Assembly: GCA_900618425.1 (NCBI GenBank)
Contig: UZAN01060731.1
Coordinates: 1-10,441, forward strand
Direction of reading: 5' to 3'
Source: Echinostoma caproni
Lineage: Eukaryota; Platyhelminthes; Trematoda; Plagiorchiida; Echinostomatidae
Length of the DNA stretch: 10,441 nt
Shown here: one piece after another, positions 1 to 8,039 of the stretch
Layout of the letters: every line of letters starts with the position of its first letter
Numbering within the stretch: position 1 is the stretch's first letter
Notes under the pieces: model-generated
What the model was told of the DNA's origin: nothing
Databases searched by the model: none
The model's input: the letters and a program-made list of their open reading frames with translations, nothing else
Position numbers and translations under genes: made by a program

Positions 1-536
1 ATTCTAGGGTATCGTACACGGCGGTAAACATGTTCAACTGCTTACACATGTTTTTGGATCGTTAGAGTCACCTTCTTGTCACGTCTGGTAGCCACATTTG
101 TCCGTCCATACACTAGGTATTGATTTCAGGCCTGGGACCCAATGCTGCAGCGAGATCGCAAGGGGCTCAAACAACCGCAAAGAATGGCTACCAAGATGGT
201 CAAAGGTCTAAATTCCAAGACCTATTGCGAAATATCTATAAGCGATTGGGGCTATACCCGTCTCACGATCATGAACTCAGAGGTGATATAATATTACTGT
301 ATCGGATTTTTCAACAGCGTAACCATCTATGTAGATCTCTTTTGGTTCTGTCAACCAATGTTTATCTCAAAGGGAATCCACAGCTACATAATTTATTCTC
401 CTGTGCTCTTCACAAACATTACATTACTCTTTCAATTCAATGGACTGACTGCGATCTTTTAAATCGTGTTCCGAACCCAAAGTGTAAACACCCTATGGGC
501 TTTGATAAGCAAAGTCCTTGGAAGTATTTCCCATAG
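1..536 (+). pseudogene. CR1-like LINE, carboxyl-terminal end of the reverse transcriptase ORF, decayed and cut by the window edge
   Basis: This is the tail of a non-LTR retrotransposon polyprotein, which copies element RNA into the genome by target-primed reverse transcription. In frame 1 the segment VRPYTRY, a stop (121-123), then FQAWDPMLQRDR and QRMATKMVKGL (178-210) match the conserved 'YVRPHLEY.vQAW.P.l..D...vQRraTk+v.GL' block after the RT domain of CR1 elements. Near 226-243 the reading moves to the frame beginning at 120, which continues with RLGLYP (243-260), LRGDIILLYRIF (276-311), CRSLLVLSTN and LKGNP, the expected next blocks in the right order and spacing, and then a stop at 534-536. 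A further stop lies at 25-27. Two stops plus one frameshift make it inactive. The style is typical of trematode CR1 elements. The family call is firm; the exact subfamily cannot be told by eye. Confidence 0.88.
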
Positions 537-930
537 TAAAATTCGAAACTTCATTTGAATAAGCTTAATTGAAAAAATACTAGAAATGCCAATCATGAAG
601 TTTGTCGGTTTTGGGTAATATGAATCAGAATGCACTCAGTTGGTAAGGATCAGTGAAAAGAGAAATAACCTACACAAAGCATTACAATCAAACGCTTGAT
701 AGCAGAAAAGCTGTTTTGGAGGAATTATTAATTTATGTACTTTCTTGTGATGTATATCCATAATTTTGGAGATCACCAATGTGATAATCTTAATCCCCTT
801 GGGCGTACTTAGAGACACTTTGTATCACAACCCCAATGGTCATTGTTTCATCTAAGCTCAGGGGTTATTACTGATGTACATCATTAGCGTCCAGGAACAC
901 ATGCAGTCTGAAAGGATAAAAGGGTTTCGT

Positions 931-941
931 TATATATATAT
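931..941. repeat. short (TA)n microsatellite
   Basis: An 11-base alternating TA run. A longer run of the same unit lies about 150 bases downstream. Confidence 0.85.
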
Positions 942-1089
942 GATGTTCAGTTGTTCGCCGAGCTTGACAATTGTATTGCAAACGTTTCATCACCAATCGA
1001 GGTGACATTCTCAATGCACTAACTGAACATCATATTATATCCCCCGAGCTACAAAAACAACAATCAACATCGTTGTTTACCAAACTGTC

Positions 1090-1105
1090 ATATATATATA
1101 TATAT
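1090..1105. repeat. (AT)8 microsatellite
   Basis: Sixteen bases of perfect AT alternation. It is simple-sequence DNA, likely polymorphic in length, with no visible function. Confidence 0.9.
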
Positions 1106-1456
1106 GTTTTGATCAAACTCGTGCAACATTCTGATTTTCATCACATTTTTTCCTATCGGTGCTTTGTTTTTCCAGCCTCATTGACGGGATTGAAAATGTC
1201 ATTGCCCCACATCACATGCAATATATCTGATATAATATCCACTTATGCCTTTGCTTCTATTAGCAATATGTCAATAAAATGTACGATTTCTTGATTTCGA
1301 CGATGGTTGCTGTTGCATCAGCTGCAAAATAACCAAATCACAGTGGGGAACGTAACTAAAGTTTATTTATTGAAATGATTCATAGACCTTATACAGGTAT
1401 TGCACTTTCATCTCGTTCATGTTCCATTTACTCTTTTTCATTTTTGAGCACTGCAG

Positions 1457-1566
1457 GCAGTCGCTTTAGCATGGAATCCACTAAGTTGACTGCCAAACAG
1501 AATTTGCAAGTTTCCTCTAATACACCGCCTACTCCTAACGCCGGCGACCAGCGGCAAGATAGCTAA
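1457..1566 (+). CDS. weak candidate terminal exon, unknown protein
   Basis: A pyrimidine-rich stretch (about 1428-1450) ends in CTGCAG at 1451-1456, a reasonable splice acceptor. The following 36 codons are open and read hydrophilic, with a Ser/Thr/Pro/Gln-rich segment (MESTKLTAKQ, then SSNTPPTPNAGDQRQDS) before a stop at 1564-1566. An ATTAAA, a common variant polyadenylation signal, follows about 35 bases later. No family is recognised, no upstream exon was found to pair with it, and a frame this short is easily produced by chance. Confidence 0.17.
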
Positions 1567-1656
1567 CTTATCCCTGTTTCTGAAAGAGGGAAAAGTTTCC
1601 GATTAAATTAATGTCCCAGCTGCTACGCGTTAATAGAACGAATTTGATATTGAAAT

Positions 1657-2115
1657 CTACCCCCCTAGAAAATGCATAAATGTGAAAATATGGTATTTAT
1701 TCAGATCTAACCGCCTTTTACCACCAAGCTGAAGCGAGCTGATATACCAACCTTCATATTTGAAAAATATGACTTCCGCGAATGCATTTTTACAGTGACA
1801 GTCATGAAAAACTTCCCTTATCAGTGCAGGAAATTTTGCTATGCACATTTTGGCGTATGCAGGAGACCAACAGCAATGCGTTCAATCATCATATCCCTTC
1901 CACCTCGTTAGGCGGTGTAGATATTTACTTCTTTTGACAGGTAAAAGAAATTTATTAGAAAACTGACGTAGTAGATCAGCTTCCATTATATACTGAATTA
2001 CTCGTTGGCCACCAGTGAGATAAACCCATTGCCAAATGTGCGGGCGACGAAATTTAAATGTGTTGGTCAAATCAATAAACGCTATGCTTTGTTGGTTGCT
2101 TCCACAAGCTATCAA
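1657..2115 (-). pseudogene. possible decayed LINE reverse-transcriptase fragment
   Basis: Read on the minus strand, the frame from 2115 contains QQSIAFIDLTNTF followed by RRPHIWQWVYLTG and VIQYI. This resembles RT motif A of LINEs ('.+.FiDl.kAFdsv.r..LW..l...G+p.k++..i'): the Trp-to-Gly spacing is as expected and one residue is missing between Phe and Trp. The motif-A aspartate is kept, but the usual Asp after AF is Lys. About 170 bases further on, another minus frame carries AKFPALIREVFHDCHC, which resembles the segment normally placed directly after that Gly, so an insertion would be needed between the two. No downstream YADD box is seen. Each half alone could be chance; together they are suggestive. 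Confidence 0.33.
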
Positions 2116-2359
2116 CTAAGCAAACAGATTTATGCGCCTCTCGCTTAAGTTGCCTATCGGCTTTAGTTATACGCCAAAACCTTTTGAAAGTTTCATCCGG
2201 TTTGGGCATGGTGACACTACACGACGCTTATTCAATGAGCTGCACACCTCATGCTCAACTTTGAAGATCAACTTGTGTATTTCTTGGACTATGTTTTCAG
2301 TTTTTCCGGTATTGGAGATAATGCGTGAGTAGCTTGTAACCTTATAATTTATCAATTTA

Positions 2360-2780
2360 TTTAAATTAGAATATTTCCATCAATTTTCTGATTTACTGTG
2401 CACTGAATGAAAAGAGATAAGCAACTTAGATTACATGTGCTCAACCTAATCTACACTGTCATGGGACAGGAATCATCTATTAGAAAAAATGAGCTCCCAT
2501 GCTGCTTTGCCCAAAATATTTTCTAAATTAGAGCTGTAACTTTCAAACTACTGCAAATTTTATAGCGACACTCAAGGTCGCGCACAATCAAATGGTGACA
2601 GAAATGAACTAAGAACGTAGATGTAGGACATAAAGTCAGGAATAAATACACTTCACTCATAGCCATCTATATATAACTATGGTATTGCAAGCTGAAATGG
2701 ATTTTCAAAATGAGGGTGATGTTGCACGAGTTTGGTCAACACACGTATATATCTAGGATTCTGCTTGCGACTGATTCTTT
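2360..2780. other. non-coding stretch, no feature seen
   Basis: All six frames are broken by frequent stops. There is no motif, repeat or splice pair that I can support. Confidence 0.6.
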
Positions 2781-3640
2781 CATGGCCGAAAGACGTTGTC
2801 TAACCTACATCGGCTTGTTGTAGAGTACTTTTTGAATGAGGGATTTAAGTGCACTGCTGTCTATCTGGTGCCCAGCATCAGCATGCTGAATCAAATTCCA
2901 TTGGTTAATATGTTCTTGTATCCCATGTTTAACGGGCTGGTTTGCATTTTCCCATACTTTGTGAAATTTTGTCTCGTCATTCGCACCACATATTACCTGC
3001 CGAACATGTGCAAGTAACGGACTAATTATTATTGGATATGGAAGGGATATGCAGGTTATTCCTGAGGATTTTGCACCCTTGTCGATAGATTTTAAACGTA
3101 GCTAGTAAAGTGACGATTGGATACGTTTCAGTGATTGGTTTCTTTTGAAAAGAGGCTACACAAATAGTTCTTGTTCTTCGAGATGATTGCATTTATAAAG
3201 ATGGGATTTTCTATGGTGGTCTTCCAGATGAAACACCTCGGGTAGTCAATATTCAGTTGTGTAGGTTTTACATTTTTTGGTTCTTTCTACACTAGGTCCT
3301 TAGGGCAGATCGGTCGAGTTCCGAAGGCGAAACACTGTGCCAATTTTCATTTAAAGTTAATTAGAATGAAACTTTGGGATTCGGTCTATTCACCGCTTGA
3401 GGTTGTTTAGCGAAAAATCGACAGACCTCTCATCCCATTTGGTTCCATCTCAAGGTCATTGACGAGCAAATGAAACGCATCTCGATCTTCTATTTCAGTT
3501 GAAAATCTGATTGATGTGTAAGTTTGGTTTAGGGAATTCACCAGGTTTGGTAGAGCGCTTTGATTGTCAATGATAAAACCTACGCCCATGTATATATTTA
3601 TATCATACAAAAACACGGGGAGTGGGAACGCTTTTCCGAC
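2780..3640 (-). pseudogene. Penelope-like element: end of reverse transcriptase plus GIY-YIG endonuclease remnant
   Basis: PLEs encode one protein, a reverse transcriptase fused to a GIY-YIG nuclease. A single minus frame from 3616 carries the PLE landmarks in order. After a degenerate YVDD-like site come IIDNQSALPNLVNSLN and SIRFSTEIED; SIFR at the 'vyRKPT' site with a stop in place of Lys (3407-3409); TSSGE, SQSFILINFK and KLAQCFAF (the 'f.sF.Pi.yKR.lv.cl..R' block); ICPKD; DYPRCFI (3247-3227), the 'NGYP.rFi' block; and NKNYLCSLFSKE (the 'k.vyl.LPFkGd' block, about 3140-3175). Further on, YVVRMTRQ (2992-2969) matches the nuclease 'YiGrTtRq' site, with the Gly changed to Val. A TCTCSAG string (3015-2995) just before it fits the CxC box but lies in another frame. 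Stops also occur at 3386-3388, 3347-3349 and 3287-3289, plus several in the nuclease half, so the copy is dead. Motifs A and B upstream are not convincingly found. Confidence 0.82.
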
Positions 3641-4080
3641 TACCTACATTCTAGACCTTAGAGTGCCATTCAAATTTCCTTAGGGTCGTACACATGCTGC
3701 TTCCCACCCCCTTCGTTGACCTCGTCGCAAATGAATTCACGCATTACACAAAAGTAACCGCTCCACTATCTTTGTCTATCGCGGATGGAATAGTAACTGT
3801 CAACACAGCATCAGCACGGTGTGCGGATTTATAACTCGGATAGTAGATGATGATATTGTTCCGTTCAAACCAATGGCGTTTCTGTTCACGGTGGCGGTAA
3901 ACTGTTTAATTCATGTGATCATCTTGTGTCGCACATTCGTTCCGCATTGCGCAGGTGTGTCTGTGTGTGTCTATGCCCATACGTAGTGTGTGCTACAAAT
4001 GAATAACCATGTGCCGCATCGACACATGTGCTGAGTGTTGTGCTAGATCGTAATATGTATTCAAAATGAATAAAGGACGA
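3640..4080. other. no supportable gene; may include unreadable upstream PLE sequence
   Basis: If the PLE copy were complete, its RT motifs A and B would lie here on the minus strand. Fragments such as RLLLCN and GVGSSM in different frames vaguely recall motif B, but the spacing to the YVDD-like site is too short. A TG-rich microsatellite lies at 3954-3971. Confidence 0.45.
3954..3971. repeat. imperfect (TG)n microsatellite
   Basis: A TG alternation interrupted by TCT, about 18 bases long. It is simple-sequence DNA. Confidence 0.8.
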
Positions 4081-5150
4081 TGCATGTCATTATGGAGGAA
4101 TTGATAAAAATCAACTGTCCCCAAAATGTGTTGTTCCAGTCTGCTTTGTTTCCCAGCGTGCATATCCGTTTGGTTTTGCAATGTTTTATCGATTTATCTG
4201 TTTTTTCTCACCGTGAGGCGTACACTTTGCGGATTGATAATTTAATTGTTGTAAATGATGTAACTAAAAATGATACCAATTGCCATCCGAATCTATTCGT
4301 TCAATACAAATCTTCAATAAACAACAGAGCTGATAATGGTGATGATTACTGATACTTATATTTATCAGCTTATTTGACTTAAAATCGTCTAATCACATTC
4401 CATGATTATGAATATTGTGAGAGGAAAATCGTTTACGCTTCGCCCACCAAAATAGATCGATTGTCGTTAGTAAAATATTGCATTTCAAATTAAAAACATA
4501 TTAGGGATTGACTAGTAACCGTGATAAGTGCCATAGGCGAACAACCAAGAGTAAGGCACTGCAAAAGATGAGGGAAAATATTACTCCTGTTTATTCCTTG
4601 TCTATTACAACGGAAAATCAGGACCTAGGAAGGATTGACCACGGACTAGCGGTCATTCAAAAACACGGCAAAAAGAATATACAGCCAGGTAACGGTTACT
4701 GCTGTTAGGGTGAAAATTGATGTTATCTTTTGCCCTATCGTCAATACGATATTGAAACCATCATATTGAAATTCAGACACAAAACAACTCCATGCCAACC
4801 GAGTGAGAAATTGGTTTGGAAGCTAGAATTCATTATTAAGAAAGAGGCAGTGTTTGTTTTTATCGATTAATCATAATGCGAACAGATCAAAACTGTTGAC
4901 TTTTATGGGATCATCCAAGTAATGCTAGATTTTTTCCTTATACTTCATAATGAAACTGTTGTGTGTCATTGCGTAAAGGTGTTCATGGAATCAAGATTAC
5001 AAAAGAATAATTGTCTATAGGTTTAAATTGGATGAAAAGAGGGCGGTTACACAGACCGTTTTCAAGCAAACGAAGGCGGAATAAGCATAAGTCCTGATAT
5101 TATCAGACATGTTGAAGAATGAGTACCGGCATAATTGGTAGTAGTTCATT
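4080..5150. other. no supportable gene
   Basis: A 90-codon ATG-started plus frame (4080-4352) and a 66-codon plus frame (4508-4708, ending next to a CAG/GTAACG donor-like site) have no recognisable motif and are within chance length for AT-rich DNA. CTGATA (4349-4354) and TATCAG (4363-4368) form a small inverted repeat. Otherwise nothing is seen. Confidence 0.5.
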
Positions 5151-5153
5151 TGT

Positions 5154-5417
5154 TTGTTTGGCAGATTGAAGTCTTATATTGAAGATGTGAAAAGTTCAGT
5201 AGCCTCGTTGGGTGTGGGACCCACACATAGACGCCACCTACGCTTTTGTACAGCTCAAGCTCTAACAGACGAGCTACGAGGCTACACCAATAGCAATGAT
5301 TTTTTCTCATTCGAATCACTCATCCATTTTAGAGAGGAATATAGCATCCCCCAGGTAGCATGTGAGCCGACCACCACGACAGGTTTTCCTTGGAATTCAC
5401 TGAAGTCCACTGAATGA
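5154..5417 (+). pseudogene. second CR1-like LINE carboxyl-terminal fragment
   Basis: The open plus frame reads GRLKSY, then SLGVGPTHRRHLRF, LRGYTNSNDFFSFES, HFREEYS, and finally GFPWNSL before a stop at 5415-5417. These follow the order of the CR1-family end: 'GLk.l.YeeRL..Lgl.pl..RRlRgDl..ty.i...y.....dFFsf....RGhs.k......t...ffs.Rv...WNsLP'. The HRRHLR, NDFFSFES and WNSL blocks are the clearest; the 'FFS.RV' part is lost. The frame enters at a TTG with no start codon, so this is a 5'-truncated, degenerate copy, as is usual for LINEs. It differs enough from the copy at 1-536 to be a distinct subfamily. An alternative is a host exon, since TTTGTTTGGCAG just before 5164 looks like a splice acceptor, but the block order favours LINE origin. 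Confidence 0.6.
5158..5176 (+). repeat. direct repeat, copy 1 (19 nt)
   Basis: This matches 5453-5471 at 18 of 19 positions (T versus C at one site). It encodes the GRLKS segment of the LINE fragment. Confidence 0.8.
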
Positions 5418-5421
5418 ACAT

Positions 5422-5472
5422 CTAAGGCAAGGTCAAATGTTCAAACTGTTGCTTGGCAGATTGAAGCCTTAA
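5422..5472 (+). pseudogene. short third CR1-like fragment repeating the GRLK region
   Basis: The frame from 5422 reads GQMFKLLLGRLKP and then a stop at 5470-5472. This resembles the CR1 block 'vQR.atkLv.GLk.l', the part that normally sits immediately upstream of the fragment at 5154. It shares a 19-nt near-identical stretch with 5158-5176. The reading loses similarity right after the stop. The simplest view is a second truncated insertion of the same family, or a partial tandem duplication. Confidence 0.42.
5453..5471 (+). repeat. direct repeat, copy 2 (19 nt)
   Basis: This is the partner of 5158-5176, 295 bases away, with one mismatch. Confidence 0.8.
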
Positions 5473-5474
5473 GT

Positions 5475-6300
5475 CTGATTGATAATAATTGAAAAACACT
5501 TTGTGTATTGTGTAGCTTTCCATACATCCAGATACCTGTTCTTTATTTTGTCAAGGAAATAAGGTGAGATTCACTGATGGTCACTAACTAGCAGATCTGC
5601 ATAACCTTGAGCATACCGCAACGAAATGGATAGTTGTCTTATCCCAATTCATACAAATTCGACCGAATACTCCGCGAATTGTTTCGCTGGTCAAACCGAA
5701 CAAAAAGAGAGCTGAGCTGAGATTTGAGTAGAAGGAAAAACGGTTGTATGTTACTCGCGGCAGACATTCCTCAAAAATCCTTGATAGGTGGAACACAGTA
5801 AAACATTTGATTCTGATATGGTTGGTCCCCCAATAAGTAAAACTTTCCAAGAGAAACAAACACAAGGATTCCGGTGCTCATGAATTCCGATTGATTTGAA
5901 GCAATGCACACTTCACGTTTGTTATCTTAAAAGCCTAGTTGGTGCAAAAGAACTCTCTTTACGTGAAAAAATGAAATTCCCCGTTTCTTATTATCACGCC
6001 AGCTTTGCTGCTTCCGGGATTTGATGTGTATTACTGATGAGATGGTATCAGTACAACGAGATTGGACAACTTCACTTAACTATCCCTCTTTTATCTGTCA
6101 AACGAGCAGCAGACCAAACGACTGCTGACTCGATGGGATGGTTTTCGTATTCGTAAAAACTCCTATCTTTCTCACTGTTGTTTGTTCGTCCACGGTGGAA
6201 AACAAGGAGTTAAGTTGACGATCTAGTTCTGTAATGACCACTAGGCGTGCGGCATGTTTTCATCTAATCACCAGCACCCAGTTTGCAAACATTTGTATGA
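5475..6300. other. no supportable gene
   Basis: A 93-codon minus frame (5865-5584, containing GVFGRICMNWDKTTIHFVAV) begins at TTG and has no motif I can assign; it could be a repeat-derived frame or chance. An AAG/GTGAGA donor-like site occurs at about 5563, and a 7-bp hairpin at 6032-6053 (TACTGAT...ATCAGTA, 8-nt loop). Confidence 0.5.
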
Positions 6301-6304
6301 GCAT

Positions 6305-6328
6305 CACGTGATCTTCACGTGACACGTG
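6305..6328. promoter_or_regulatory. cluster of three CACGTG E-boxes
   Basis: CACGTG occurs at 6305-6310, 6316-6321 and 6323-6328, with start-to-start spacings of 11 and 7 bases. CACGTG is the palindromic site of bHLH-zip factors (MYC/MAX, USF, TFE/MITF class). Three in 24 bases is far above chance. The cluster lies just beyond the AATAAA of the minus-strand gene model and upstream of a plus-strand frame, so it could serve either side. Factor binding is inference only. Confidence 0.5.
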
Positions 6329-6332
6329 TTGA

Positions 6333-6338
6333 TTTATT
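6333..6338 (-). terminator. AATAAA polyadenylation signal for the minus-strand gene model
   Basis: AATAAA on the minus strand starts 3 bases after the TGA at 6344-6342. A 3' UTR this short would be unusual but possible. Cleavage would be expected around 6310-6320, where GTG-rich sequence occurs. Confidence 0.35.
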
Positions 6339-6341
6339 TAC

Positions 6342-6611
6342 TCATCTCGTAGAGAATAGGTGTTTGCCTTCCTCCTTCTCCGTCCGGGCTGGCTGGCCCG
6401 AAACATATTCACACACTGTGCGTTCATCCGTTTTTGCCGAAAATCCACTAGCTTCCATCAGGGGAGAATCGTGACACACACGGCATGCTTGCAAACATGA
6501 AAATCTTGCATGATTTTGCAAAAACGTTTGGTCTACTGATCTCATCATGATACATTTCTCGGTCCACGGTGTATCAACATAGTGATGTGCATCTTCAAGA
6601 AGATTAAGAAA
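6342..6611 (-). CDS. candidate terminal exon of a minus-strand gene, unknown protein
   Basis: A strong pyrimidine tract on the minus strand (plus coordinates about 6613-6645) ends in GGAG at the 6612/6611 boundary, giving an acceptor in phase 0. The exon is open for 89 codons to a TGA at 6344-6342. It begins FLNLLEDAHHYVDTPW, passes CLQACRVCHDSPLMEASGF and ends with a charged tail, TEKEEGKHLFSTR. Joining it to the 8032-7851 exon keeps the frame, because that donor is also phase 0; the intron would be 1,239 bp. The CRVC string recalls zinc-binding domains, but the later cysteines do not have the spacing of a RING-variant or nuclear-receptor finger, so no function is assigned. The Phe/Leu-rich beginning is partly a by-product of the complementary A-rich strand. 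Confidence 0.36.
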   Translation of the reverse strand, partial: FLNLLEDAHHYVDTPWTEKCIMMRSVDQTFLQNHARFSCLQACRVCHDSPLMEASGFSAKTDERTVCEYVSGQPARTEKEEGKHLFSTR

Positions 6612-6891
6612 CTCCAGAAAAATTAGAAAAACAGCAAGGGAAGTTACTCATAGATGTGGAAAGTTATGTGAAAACGTTAGACAAGAAGTGAAACATTCGC
6701 TGAGTGGAAATGATTTGGATTTAGCACAGAACAATCTGGATAAAGTTGACGATAATGCTTGGCTAACTTTTAGGGATTCAAGTTTATTTGCTGAAAACAT
6801 TGAACAGCACATAATTCTGCTAACTATCATGGTTCGCCGTCGAAATACCGAAACTCCAAAATTATTTGTAATGAATATCGTAGTTATTTAG
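6586..6891 (+). pseudogene. orphan coding-like stretch with a frame switch, unknown
   Basis: One plus frame, open from 6586 to the TAG at 6889-6891, contains VRQEVKHSLSGNDLDLAQ and NLDKVDDNAWLTFRD, an acidic, helix-prone segment that looks coding. In a different frame the preceding bases (about 6613-6690) read EKLEKQQGKLLIDVESYV, also coding-like and coiled-coil in character, and stop at 6689. Together they could be one protein broken by a frameshift near 6680, for example a processed pseudogene, or two overlapping chance frames. The first part mildly recalls the start of BAR-type coiled coils, but that is too weak to call. The 5' part overlaps, on the opposite strand, the acceptor and beginning of the minus-strand terminal exon. 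Confidence 0.3.
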
Positions 6892-6899
6892 TTGGTGTG

Positions 6900-7850
6900 A
6901 TTGCCTGTCATCACTTACTTGCAATGGTTTAATTTCTACACTGACCGAGCAGGATTTCAGTTAATCGGATCGGGTTGAAATCGTGCCCAGATAGTATGCT
7001 TAAAACAAATCAGGCAGGATTTGATATTCCACCACTTCATTTTGCACCTTTTTCTGAATCAGAAATCACTGCTCAGTGTTGGAACAAACAGCGATGAATT
7101 GAATAAATTTCCCGCGTCTACACACCCCGTAAGTCCGCTTGCTCAAAAACAGCCTTCATTGAGCAATATTGGAAGTTAGCGAGTTTTGTCGTTGGCGGAG
7201 TTTCTTTGTTTAGCATCCATAGTTGTAGGCGGTGTAAGCAGTTGGGTCCAAATCCCAAGGAGTCGGGGTCACCTTCATAAATGGATGACATGGTATTGGT
7301 TTATTGATTAATACTCATTAATATTCATGCAATGCTTAGATTGAGCTGAGGGACTTTAGTTACTGTAAACTGTTTATACAAATTAGATTATTCCCGAGCT
7401 TTGGTAGCATATGTCATGTTACCGCAGTCTGCCACAGATTACTTCTGTGGGTAGTTTGCTTCATGGAAATCTATGTTATGCTTTCTTTATCCCAACATCC
7501 CCTAGTAGCAGGATATACAGATAATCACTGGCCTATGATCTTTTCGAAAAAATGCTTATGCTGCTTCATAACTAGTGCAGTCAAATAATTCCGCTTTCTC
7601 TCAATTTTTCTCACGAAATTATTTCCTGAAAAGTGAGTAAAATCAGGCACAAAATAAAATCGATTTATCAGCAATCTGAGGTCAGTCTGGGCCGGATCAA
7701 CTGGGAGTTTTGTGTGTCCTGTCGAATGTATCCTACAACAAGCCAAATAGCCGGTTACTTTGAATTCTCCATGTTACTGTATTAACAAGTGAATTGTACG
7801 TTATTTGAATAACTTTTAAAGCACAATGACCTGTCAGAAAGTCACCTTAC
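6900..7850. other. probable intron of the minus-strand gene model; no other gene seen
   Basis: If the minus model is right this is most of its intron (7850-6612). A 73-codon minus frame (7746-7525) includes INRFYFVPDFTHFSG, which faintly resembles the 'NyYRrFiPdFs' segment of Ty3/gypsy polymerases, but the flanks do not follow. Good donor hexamers GTAAGT occur at about 6921 (minus) and 7129 (plus) without partner exons. Confidence 0.45.
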
Positions 7851-8032
7851 CTCCAGTTTCCATATTCCGTTTCGCGAGATGTCATTCACCGCAGATTTAT
7901 TTAAATCTCTGTTTGGCAAACAATCGGAGCAAGATTTAGCTTGCTTCGTGGAATGTTTGCATCCTGACCTCTTTATCCTACGCCTGTTCACTGACAGAAT
8001 GTCGCTTAGTTCACTTGCCCCCAAGATACCTC
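7851..8032 (-). CDS. candidate internal exon of a minus-strand gene, unknown protein
   Basis: On the minus strand, a pyrimidine-rich acceptor (TCTCTTTCTTACCC then GTGGACAG, plus coordinates 8053-8033) opens a 182-nt exon that closes with CTGGAG/GTAAGG, a near-ideal donor, at 7851/7850. The one frame that is open throughout (2 nt plus 60 full codons) reads GILGASELSDILSVNRRRI, then a basic Cys/Lys-rich segment, KRSGCKHSTKQAKSCSDC, and ends ISRNGIWKLE. The donor is phase 0 and matches the phase of the acceptor at 6611. The protein family is not recognised. An upstream exon with the matching acceptor phase was not identified, so the gene is incomplete. Good splice sites on both sides of an open frame make this the best-supported host exon in the window. 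Confidence 0.45.
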
Positions 8033-8039
8033 CTGTCCA

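Larger units (their letters stand above)
537..1370. other. AT-rich stretch without a supportable gene
   Basis: Only short chance-length frames are present (60 codons on minus at 636-818, 107 codons on plus at 971-1294) and none shows a family motif. The part after 536 may be the 3' untranslated end of the LINE. Two TA microsatellites lie here, listed separately. Confidence 0.6.

Noticed and set aside
1885..1910. TRWKGYDD at the end of a minus frame, resembling a chromodomain core
   Set aside because: The frame stops at once and nothing before it fits a chromodomain or a retrotransposon integrase tail.
2796..3017. 73-codon plus frame across 2796-3017
   Set aside because: It is the antisense of the PLE endonuclease remnant and has no motif of its own.
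3659..3790. Upstream PLE RT motif B (GVAMGSP-like) on the minus strand
   Set aside because: GVGSSM and LLLC strings are in different frames and the distance to the YVDD-like site is too short to be confident.
6025..6060. CTGATGAG, the first core of a hammerhead ribozyme as found in schistosome SINEs
   Set aside because: The second core GAAA and the required helices are missing; the site instead forms a simple 7-bp hairpin.
6342..6548. CRVCHDSPLMEASGF read as a RING-variant or nuclear-receptor zinc finger
   Set aside because: Only the first CxxC pair exists; the next cysteine is too far away and later pairs are absent.
7242..7258. tRNA T-arm-like hairpin (TTGGG, loop TCCAAAT, CCCAA)
   Set aside because: The arm has the right size, but no matching acceptor stem, D-arm or A-box lies upstream, so it is not a tRNA gene. 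A SINE B-box cannot be excluded.
7525..7746. Minus frame with INRFYFVPDFTHFSG resembling a Ty3/gypsy polymerase segment
   Set aside because: Only this short string fits, with missing residues; flanking RT and RNase H motifs are absent.
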